This document shows, one piece after another, positions 1 through 5,813 of a stretch of DNA of 32,004 nt. The DNA is taken from positions 1-32,004 of IMG/VR virus record IMGVR_UViG_3300017987_000251, one strand, 5' to 3'. The position numbers and the translations under genes were made by a program. The DNA is from a virus. The stretch's first letter is position 1. Each line of letters starts with the position of its first letter. Under the pieces are notes generated by a model, which ran no database searches, had not been told where the DNA came from, and worked only from the letters and a program-made list of their open reading frames with translations.

Positions 1-234
1 TATCAAATCGTTAATCGAAAAAGGCTTTGATGTGTTGTCGTCAATCAATCTATCGATTGCTTTTTGATACAATTCATAAATTAGATTATGATTTAATTTT
101 AAATCATCATAGGTAAAATTTCTTTCCTTGCAAATAGTTTGAAAAGACTTTGTCACCCGTTCTGATGACTTAAGACATACAAATAAATCATTTGTGGACA
201 TACTGCCGATACTGGTGTTTTTTGGTGTGTTCAT
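1..234 (-). CDS. Hypothetical protein, partial (C-terminus beyond window edge)
   Basis: An open minus-strand frame begins with ATG at 234 and stays open for 78 codons to the left edge. The start is preceded by GGGGGA about 4-5 nt upstream (within 235-246), a good ribosome binding site; an in-frame ATG at 246 is possible but lies before that site. The peptide begins MNTPKNTSIGSMSTNDLFV and is polar with a charged, helical middle; I recognise no domain. It is the only supported minus-strand gene, so it is transcribed away from the structural genes. A 9-bp inverted repeat at 263-290 sits just upstream and could be its operator. A regulatory or early gene is a guess from position only. Confidence 0.55.
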   Translation of the reverse strand, partial: MNTPKNTSIGSMSTNDLFVCLKSSERVTKSFQTICKERNFTYDDLKLNHNLIYELYQKAIDRLIDDNTSKPFSINDLI

Positions 235-246
235 AAAATCCCCCAT

Positions 247-1169
247 AATTTAATAAATTTAATTTAATGGCCAAAATTAAAGCCATTAAAAAACGGGGGA
301 AATAATCGGATATAATATTAATCAAGCCATTCAATCGGTGATTGATGGGGAGTCAATCCCGATGTGCTGAATTAAATCAGTCCTGTTTTCAAAGAACTAC
401 AATTATAATTTACGGATAGTAAACAATAGAAACAAGTATTTTTTTTAATTTGACAGAAAAAAAAGCAAAAAACGATCGAAAAACTACTAAACATAGGGTT
501 TAATGGTCAGTATGATTACTAAAAGGATGTGTAGTCCAGGGTTGAACAATCATTGAAAAGTATTCAAATTTGAATCGAAAACAGCAGTATTTTATTAAAC
601 ATTGTTAAACAATAATATTAATATGTTATCATACATTCAAGGTGATTTAAAAACGAGGATTTTATATTTTGTTTAGTACTACACAAACGCCAGGCAAACA
701 GATGTTTAGTATTACCAGTAAATCCAGCAGTCAACCCAGCCATAAACACCCATCATCAAGTAATTATAGAAGCATGAAAGTATTATTTTCTCAATCGTAC
801 AGTAAAGCAAGGAATACGACACAATATTAAAATAGAGCAGTTCTTTATTTATCCAGTCAATTGTGCCGGTATTACTCCACAGTATCATAGAGCAAGTAGT
901 CAATTAAGAGAGTAAAGCAAGTCAATGTAGTTTATCGGTTATTACTCAATTATTGAATTATAGTTCTCAGTGAAGAACACCGTACAAATTAGAATAGACT
1001 GTGCGTGCACATTAGAGTAAAGCAGGATAGACAAGAGTACACCAAACAAGTGTATAGTAAACTGGAGTATACTAAACCAATGTGTAGTAGAGTAGGTAGG
1101 GGCACCGTATCGGCCTCACCCGTTTTTATTGAGATAACACCCCACACCCACCACACACCAAATTTACAC
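247..1169. other. AT-rich, mostly non-coding region
   Basis: About 0.9 kb without a convincing gene and visibly far more AT-rich than everything from 1217 on. It holds small dyads: TCAATC/GATTGA/TCAATC half-sites at 331, 340 and 353; ATTCAAATTTGAAT at 562-575; ATTGTT-A-AACAAT at 601-613; TCAAT-T-ATTGA at 946-956. AGTAAAGCA occurs three times (801, 911, 1017), spaced 110 and 106 bp. A TATAAT lies at 311-316 without a good -35, and a TTGACA at 450-455 without a good -10. Short frames exist (for example a Ser-rich one at 702-830) but none is convincing. It may be a regulatory or intermodule region, or the edge of a differently derived segment. Confidence 0.5.
263..290. promoter_or_regulatory. 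9-bp inverted repeat upstream of the minus-strand gene
   Basis: TTTAATGGC (263-271) is matched perfectly by GCCATTAAA (282-290) across a 10-nt AT-rich spacer. It ends 29 bp upstream of the start codon at 234 and has no T-run that would make it a convincing terminator. An operator for the divergent minus-strand gene, or a 5' leader hairpin, are the likely readings. Confidence 0.35.
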
Positions 1170-1198
1170 TTGACATCCGTTCAGTATTTCAGTAATAT
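1170..1198 (+). promoter_or_regulatory. Sigma70-type promoter for the packaging/structural operon
   Basis: TTGACA at 1170-1175 and TAATAT at 1193-1198 with an exact 17-bp spacer. The predicted transcription start near 1205 lies about 12 nt before the first small ORF at 1217. TCAGTA is directly repeated (1181 and 1189) inside the spacer and around the -10, a possible regulator contact. It is the only good forward promoter seen ahead of the terminase/portal genes. Confidence 0.65.
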
Positions 1199-1216
1199 GT
1201 ACTCAGAGTTCATATT

Positions 1217-1333
1217 ATGAAGATGAAAGAAGTTCAAGCATGGCTGTATAAGTATGGCTGGACCCCGACGATGATTACCGAGCTGAACAAGGAGCGTGTA
1301 GCTCTCGGGTATCCTCCGCTATGGGATGAGTGA
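1217..1333 (+). CDS. Small hypothetical protein (38 aa)
   Basis: ATG at 1217 opens a 38-codon frame ending TGA at 1331-1333, about 12 nt after the predicted transcription start of the promoter at 1170-1198. The peptide starts MKMKEVQAWLYKYGWTPTM and ends PPLWDE; it is aromatic-rich and compact, unlike a random frame. Composition switches here from the AT-rich left region to the balanced composition of the phage genes. It overlaps the next frame by one base (TGATG), typical of translational coupling. No family recognised. Its position upstream of the terminase suggests a packaging-proximal or regulatory micro-protein, but nothing in the sequence proves a role. Confidence 0.5.
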   Translation: MKMKEVQAWLYKYGWTPTMITELNKERVALGYPPLWDE

Positions 1334-1488
1334 TGATACAGAAACGAAACGGCTACTGGTGAGTAGTCCACGGTCATCCCAGGAAGAAGGGAAGCAAGAC
1401 CGATAAGCCGAAGGGTTCGGTGATAAAGTGCCACAAAACGAAGGAAGCGGCGGTAAAGCACCATAGGGCTATAATGGCGAATAAGTAA
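1333..1488 (+). pseudogene. Small basic protein frame interrupted by in-frame TGA
   Basis: ATG at 1333 overlaps the preceding stop (TGATG). The frame reads MIQKRNGYW, then TGA at 1360-1362, then continues VVHGHPRKKGSKTDKPKGSV and on to TAA at 1486-1488, 51 codons counting the TGA. The post-stop part is compositionally protein-like (Gly, Lys, His, Pro; CHKTKEAAVKHH), and its stop abuts the ATG at 1488. The codon before the TGA is TGG and a second Trp would fit, so one substitution or sequencing error (TGG to TGA) explains it simply. Readthrough is possible; a changed genetic code is not, because neighbouring genes end in TGA. The 9-residue product alone would be an unusual gene. Confidence 0.45.
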
Positions 1489-1808
1489 TGGCTAAGAAGA
1501 ACACCGAGTACGTCATAGAGGCGTTGAAGCAGGAAGGCCAGAAGAAGATACACGGCCACAAGAAGATTCACGCCCTGGCGAAGGCTCTCTGGAACATAGC
1601 CATCAACGACAAGGACATAGACGGAGAGCACCCGTATTCGGCCAGAGACCAACTGAAGGCTGCTGAGTTCATCACGACCATGATGGAGGGCAAGGCTACC
1701 GAGAAGAGGCAGCACACCCTTGACATATTCCATCACTACCCGGAGCTCGAAGACAGGGTAGACGACGACAAGTACAAGGTGGTTGAGATTGAAAGTCGTA
1801 CTGTATGA
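1488..1808 (+). CDS. Hypothetical protein, possible small terminase subunit
   Basis: 106 residues beginning MAKKNTEYVIEALKQ; ATG overlaps the preceding TAA by one base. The peptide is charged and largely helical. The middle segment (roughly residues 38-70) with DQLKAAEFITTMMEGKA resembles the ARLKAAELLLDRxxG pattern common in small terminase-like and phage DNA-binding proteins. Its place two small genes before the large terminase fits a small terminase subunit, which would recognise the packaging site and recruit the ATPase. No clear helix-turn-helix can be asserted by eye, so the assignment rests on position plus weak similarity. A generic phage DNA-binding protein is the main alternative. 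Confidence 0.5.
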   Translation: MAKKNTEYVIEALKQEGQKKIHGHKKIHALAKALWNIAINDKDIDGEHPYSARDQLKAAEFITTMMEGKATEKRQHTLDIFHHYPELEDRVDDDKYKVVEIESRTV

Positions 1809-1968
1809 GGACAGAGACCTGAACTGCGAGTTCACCCTTGAGCCCGTAGAGAAGATGAAAGCAATCCTCCGGGAGAAGTTTCCCGAGGCGAAGAACTTCG
1901 ATATAGCGATAAACCGTGTGCCGAGCCGACAGGTCCGCATTGCGGTCGAAGGAGAAATCGATGGCTAA
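1789..1968 (+). CDS. Small hypothetical protein (59 aa)
   Basis: Starts at TTG 1789 (MKVVLYEDRDLNCEF) because AAGGTGG at 1776-1782 lies 6 nt upstream; an in-frame TTG at 1783 would touch that ribosome site. The start overlaps the end of the previous gene by 20 bp. The product looks like a compact alternating strand/helix domain: VEKMKAILREKFPEAKNFDIAI followed by a strand-rich end, VRIAVEGEIDG. I do not recognise the family. It overlaps the next gene by 8 bp, so the five small genes 1217-2098 read as one coupled set ahead of the terminase. Confidence 0.6.
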   Translation: MKVVLYEDRDLNCEFTLEPVEKMKAILREKFPEAKNFDIAINRVPSRQVRIAVEGEIDG

Positions 1969-2098
1969 GAAACGACCAGCAAACAACGGCTCAGGCGGAG
2001 GCAAGAGGCTTAACCGGAACACTGGCGGCTGCAAGAAAGGAGGCCCCGGAAAAGGCAAAGGCCAGAGGCGGGGCAAGGGCACAGGCCGAACCAAGTGA
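1961..2098 (+). CDS. Small Gly/Lys/Arg-rich basic protein (45 aa)
   Basis: ATG at 1961 opens a 45-codon frame ending TGA at 2096-2098; GGAGAAAT just upstream can serve as ribosome binding site. The product is almost entirely Gly, Lys, Arg, Asn and Thr with one Cys (MAKKRPANNGSGGGKRLNRN at the start), is strongly basic and probably disordered, and may bind nucleic acid. It overlaps the preceding gene by 8 bp and the terminase GTG by 4 bp. Low-complexity frames can arise by chance in GC-biased DNA, but the tight coupling on both sides supports it. No function recognised. Confidence 0.5.
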   Translation: MAKKRPANNGSGGGKRLNRNTGGCKKGGPGKGKGQRRGKGTGRTK

Positions 2099-3666
2099 AA
2101 GAGTTCACGTTTGAAGACAAGGGCGCCCGGTACAAGTACAAGTACGCCCGTATAGTCAAGGACCTGAACAGGGCCCGGGACCAGGGCGATACCGAGGCGG
2201 CAATAGGCATTATCAGGCGCTACTGCAAGAAAGACCTCTTCTTCCTGCTCTACTTCATTCTGAACATCCGGCAGTGCAACCATCCCTGGGTTGTCGAGAG
2301 AATCAAAGAGGTTGAGGACCAGAACGACATGACCCTTGACCTGTGGGCCCGGGAGCACTGGAAGACCACCATCTGCACCATAGCGTTAAACATTCAGGAA
2401 ATACTCAAAGACCCCGAAGTCACCATCTGCATATTCTCAGAAACACGAAACATAGCGAAGGCGTTTTTACGCAGAATAAAATTTATCCTTGAGCAGAACG
2501 AACTGCTGAAACAGTCCTTCCCGGACGTCTTGTGGTCCAACCCGGCGAGCCAGAGCCAGTCACTCGCCTTTACCTGGAGCGAGGACTCCGGGCTCATTGT
2601 CAAGAGAAAAGGGACATTCACCGAGGCGACCGTTGAGGCATGGGGAACCGACAGCCTCCCGACGGGAAAGCACTTCGCCATTCTCGACTTCGACGACATG
2701 GTAAACGAGAAGACGGTCAACACCCCCGAGCAGATGGACAAGCTCAAGAACTCATTCCAGCTCGCACAGAACCTTACCCGCCTCGGCGGAAAGGTCCGAA
2801 TAAAGGGAACCATCTACCACTTCGCAGACCTTCACCAGCACCTTGAGGAGACCGGCGAATGGTTTGTCAGGAAGTACCCGGCAGAGGATGAGGACGGCCA
2901 CGGCGTTTACATGGACGGCGAGACACTCCGGCGGAAGCGGAAAATCATGGGCAAGTACGTCTATGCGTCGCAGATGCTCCTGCGCCCCTTCGCCAAGGAA
3001 GACCAGGTCTTTGACGTGCAGTGGATTAAATACTATTCGCAGAGGGCCCCGTCCACCAACCGTGCCATATTCGTTGACCCCGCGCGGACATCAAAGCCGC
3101 AGGCGGACTACTCTGTCTTCGGCGTAATCGACCTTGACCCCCTCAACAACTACTTCCTTACCGACCTTGTCCGAGACAGGCTTGACCTCCAGGACCGATG
3201 GCGGACTCTCCGGGAACTGGTCAGGACGTGGAACTGCAAGGACGTCTACTACGAGAAAACAGGCTCCGGCATAGTGGACATACAGTACATCGAGGAGAAG
3301 ATGGACCAAGAGGGGATTTTCTTTAACCTGGTTCCCATCGACCACCAGAAGGTTCCGAAAGAGGAGCGGATAAAAAAGATTCTCGTTCCCCTGTTTCAGG
3401 AAGGGCTGTTTCGGATGCCTCACGCAATTATTTATTACGATAAAGACGAGAAGCGGCACGACCTTATTCACGAGTTTATAACCGAGGAGTTTACCCGGTT
3501 TCCGTTTTCCACGCATGATGACATGATGGACCTGCTCTCTATGGTGAAGTCTGCCGACGTGGATTTTTATCCGCCGATAACCATAGAGCCGGAGATTCAC
3601 ACAAAGGCGTGGAACCCGCTTGAATCAGACCGTTATGACGACGGCGTAACATGGATGGCAGGATGA
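2095..3666 (+). CDS. terL: Terminase large subunit
   Basis: 523 residues, normal length for the family, starting at GTG 2095 in a GTGA overlap. The packaging motor ATPase and headful nuclease are both visible. The ATPase part has a deviant Walker A around residues 84-92 (WAREHWKTT), a strand with coupling-type residues at 109-116 (VTICIFSE) and Walker B at about 194-202 (FAILDFDDM). The RNase H-like nuclease part has an acidic strand AIFVDPAR (324-331, Asp328), a middle acidic segment VYYEKTGSG (384-392, Glu387) and a terminal acidic pair in FSTHDDMMD (471-479, Asp475/476). The enzyme docks on the portal, translocates DNA with ATP and cuts the concatemer. The portal gene follows immediately with an ATGA overlap. 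Assignment is firm; packaging strategy (cos or headful) cannot be told. Confidence 0.95.
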   Translation: MKEFTFEDKGARYKYKYARIVKDLNRARDQGDTEAAIGIIRRYCKKDLFFLLYFILNIRQCNHPWVVERIKEVEDQNDMTLDLWAREHWKTTICTIALNIQEILKDPEVTICIFSETRNIAKAFLRRIKFILEQNELLKQSFPDVLWSNPASQSQSLAFTWSEDSGLIVKRKGTFTEATVEAWGTDSLPTGKHFAILDFDDMVNEKTVNTPEQMDKLKNSFQLAQNLTRLGGKVRIKGTIYHFADLHQHLEETGEWFVRKYPAEDEDGHGVYMDGETLRRKRKIMGKYVYASQMLLRPFAKEDQVFDVQWIKYYSQRAPSTNRAIFVDPARTSKPQADYSVFGVIDLDPLNNYFLTDLVRDRLDLQDRWRTLRELVRTWNCKDVYYEKTGSGIVDIQYIEEKMDQEGIFFNLVPIDHQKVPKEERIKKILVPLFQEGLFRMPHAIIYYDKDEKRHDLIHEFITEEFTRFPFSTHDDMMDLLSMVKSADVDFYPPITIEPEIHTKAWNPLESDRYDDGVTWMAG

Positions 3667-5408
3667 GCGACAAAGATAAAATCAAAGACGTCAAAGAGTG
3701 CTTTGACAAGACTGCGACTGACCTCGACGGCCTGATGACGCAGATGGAAGAGGACTTCCAGATGTATCTCGGGGACCAGTGGGAGCAGGCAGACAAAGAG
3801 AGGCTTGAGAAGGAGAAGAGGCCGATACTCTCTATCAACAAAATCAAGAAGGGCATTGACGTTATCACCGGCTACCAGATGCAGAACCGGAATGAAATCA
3901 AGGTTCGCCCCATCGAGGGCTCAGACCAGGCTCTTGCCGACGTTTACACTGAGGTTATCAAGTGGGTACTAACGGACGGCGACAGCGGCTTTTCTCAATC
4001 CCAGGCTTTTAAAAACGCCTGTATCGGCGGGCTCGGGTGGCTCCATCCCCAACTGGTATATGACGACGACATTGTCAACGGGGACCTCATTGTCACCAGC
4101 GAGTCCCCCTTCCGCATGTACTTTGACCCTGACCTTACCCACCCCGGCCTCCGGGACTGCAAATACCTTATTCGCCACGCCTGGGTCGATAAAGACGCAC
4201 TCAAGATGGATTACCCGGAGTACAAGAAAGACATTGACGCAATGAAGGCTGGCAACGAGAACGCCTTCAAGATACAGCAGCCGAGGTCCACCACGAAGAA
4301 CCGCATGTCCGTTATCGAGAAATGGTATCGGGAATACGAGTTCAAGCATTTTATCCATGACGCAACCACCAACCAGATAACCGAGTGGACAAAGGACATG
4401 GAGAGTATCGGGAAGATAAAGAAGCTCATCGAGGAATACCCGGATGAGATGGTTCCAGAAACAGAGACAACCTACGGACAGCTTACCGTAATCAAGAGGA
4501 AGCTGCCGGTTATCAAATACATCATGGTTCTTGAGAATAAGCTGATTTTATCCGAGGGCCTTTCGCCGTATAAGTCCCGGCAGTATCCGTTCATCCCGGT
4601 ATGGGGATGGTTTGCGCCCGGATTCAACGACTGGGAGTGGAAGGTTCAGGGAATAGTCCGGGTCCTCAAGGATTCGCAGCGGGAAGTCAACAAGTCCCGT
4701 TCGGCCATTATGCACGCTGTTATGTCAATGCCCCTTTCCGGGTACTGGTTTGAAGAGGGTGCGGTTAAAGACCCCGCAGACCTTAAATCGGCGGGCGGCG
4801 GAGTCAAGACCATCGCCGTAAAGCCGGGGAAGAAGGTAAACGAGCTTCCTCCTCCGACACTGCCAACGTCAGTTGCGCAGATAGAGCAGCAGCACAACCT
4901 TGACATGAGGGAGATGGGGCCGAACCCCGACCTTCTTGGCATGATAGGCGGCGGCACGGGCGCTTCAGCGCCGGGCATTACCCTTCAGCTTCGACAGAAG
5001 CAGGGCATTATGTCCAACCAGGACGTGTTTGAGTCCCTGAGTTACGCAAACAGAAGATTCGGCAAGTTCGTTATTGACATTGTGAACAACCATTACTCAG
5101 CAGAAAAGATTTCAAGGATTATAAACCGGGAACTGCCGCCCCAGTGGGAAGAGGCCAAGGAAAACTCAAGGTACGACTGCATGGTGGACGAGGTTGCGAA
5201 CAGCCCGACGTACCGTGTGATGAACTTCATGGTGCTGACAGAGCTTGCCAAGCAGGGATTACCGGTTCCGATGACAACTCTGGTAGAAGCAACAGACCTG
5301 CCGATGAACACCAAGCAGGAAATTATACAGTATATTCAGCAGCAGCAGCAGATGGCAGCCCAGCAGCAGGGTGCTCCCCCGGGACCCCCGCAGGGACCGC
5401 CGCAATAA
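3663..5408 (+). CDS. Portal protein, P22-like family
   Basis: 581 residues from ATG 3663, which overlaps the terminase stop as ATGA; an in-frame ATG at 3651 would add four residues and overlap more. The portal forms the dodecameric ring at the head vertex used for DNA entry and exit. The N-terminal block RPILSINKIKKGIDVITGYQ and the following NRNEIKVRPIEG are characteristic of P22-type portals, as are the central segment ending in WGWFAPGFNDWEW and the helical block KVQGIVRVLKDSQREVNKSR. The C-terminus is a Gln/Pro low-complexity tail (runs of Q, then PPGPPQGPPQ). Position between terminase and head genes agrees. Confident at family level. Confidence 0.92.
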   Translation: MSDKDKIKDVKECFDKTATDLDGLMTQMEEDFQMYLGDQWEQADKERLEKEKRPILSINKIKKGIDVITGYQMQNRNEIKVRPIEGSDQALADVYTEVIKWVLTDGDSGFSQSQAFKNACIGGLGWLHPQLVYDDDIVNGDLIVTSESPFRMYFDPDLTHPGLRDCKYLIRHAWVDKDALKMDYPEYKKDIDAMKAGNENAFKIQQPRSTTKNRMSVIEKWYREYEFKHFIHDATTNQITEWTKDMESIGKIKKLIEEYPDEMVPETETTYGQLTVIKRKLPVIKYIMVLENKLILSEGLSPYKSRQYPFIPVWGWFAPGFNDWEWKVQGIVRVLKDSQREVNKSRSAIMHAVMSMPLSGYWFEEGAVKDPADLKSAGGGVKTIAVKPGKKVNELPPPTLPTSVAQIEQQHNLDMREMGPNPDLLGMIGGGTGASAPGITLQLRQKQGIMSNQDVFESLSYANRRFGKFVIDIVNNHYSAEKISRIINRELPPQWEEAKENSRYDCMVDEVANSPTYRVMNFMVLTELAKQGLPVPMTTLVEATDLPMNTKQEIIQYIQQQQQMAAQQQGAPPGPPQGPPQ

Positions 5409-5420
5409 GGGAGGTATGTG

Positions 5421-5810
5421 ATGCCTGAAAAGAAAAAGGAACAAACAGCGCAGGCCGAACTGGACTTTATGAACTCTATTTATCCCCAAGCCATGCGCAA
5501 CATGGTACAGCAGGCGGCAGCGAACCAGGCCCGGGGACTACAGGACCTTGTTCAGGGAGGCTTTCAGCCCGGTAGTGGCCAGATGTTGACGCCGCAAATG
5601 ATCGCTATGATGGAAAGGATGCGGGAGCAGAAGGGGCTCGAACACCTTGTCAATGCCGCAAATGCGGCAATGTATGAAACGCAGAATCCGCCTGGTAGTG
5701 CGGAAGCGGGAGAAGGCGGCTTTTTGCCTTTGGCCCCGAGCAGATATAACCCCAGGACTGAAACGGTTTCTGACCTGACGTATGAGCTAAACCGACTGTG
5801 GGGGAAATAG
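5421..5810 (+). CDS. Hypothetical protein next to portal (129 aa)
   Basis: Starts at ATG 5421, chosen because AAGGGAGG (5407-5414) is 6 nt upstream; an in-frame GTG at 5418 is less well spaced. The protein is helical and Gln/Ala/Met-rich in its first two thirds (MNSIYPQAMRNMVQQAAANQ), then ends in a Pro/Arg-containing segment RYNPRTETVSDLTYELNRLW. No family recognised. Its location between portal and a tail/surface protein, with conventional spacing, suggests a head or connector-associated virion component, but this is only context. Confidence 0.7.
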   Translation: MPEKKKEQTAQAELDFMNSIYPQAMRNMVQQAAANQARGLQDLVQGGFQPGSGQMLTPQMIAMMERMREQKGLEHLVNAANAAMYETQNPPGSAEAGEGGFLPLAPSRYNPRTETVSDLTYELNRLWGK

Positions 5811-5813
5811 AAA

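Noticed and set aside
450-478. TTGACA at 450-455 as a promoter
   Set aside because: No TATAAT-like box at 15-19 bp spacing, and no gene downstream for over 700 bp.
669-830. Ser-rich forward frame (start TTG 669 or ATG 702)
   Set aside because: A GAGGA site is nearby, but the product is low-complexity Ser/Lys/Tyr in AT-rich DNA and nothing else supports it.
712-903. Minus-strand frame of 63 codons in the AT-rich region
   Set aside because: Hydrophobic, Cys/Trp-rich shadow-like product with no ribosome binding site.
1005-1220. Forward frame of 71 codons upstream of the first small gene
   Set aside because: It runs through the promoter and across the AT-rich region, lacks a ribosome site and has no protein-like pattern.
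1333-1488. TGA read as tryptophan (alternative genetic code)
   Set aside because: Many other genes here end in TGA at coupled ATGA/TGATG junctions and use TGG for Trp, so the code is standard.
1374-2358. Long minus-strand frames opposite the small genes and terminase
   Set aside because: They mirror the codon bias of the + strand genes, and the small overlapping + strand genes form a coherent coupled set.
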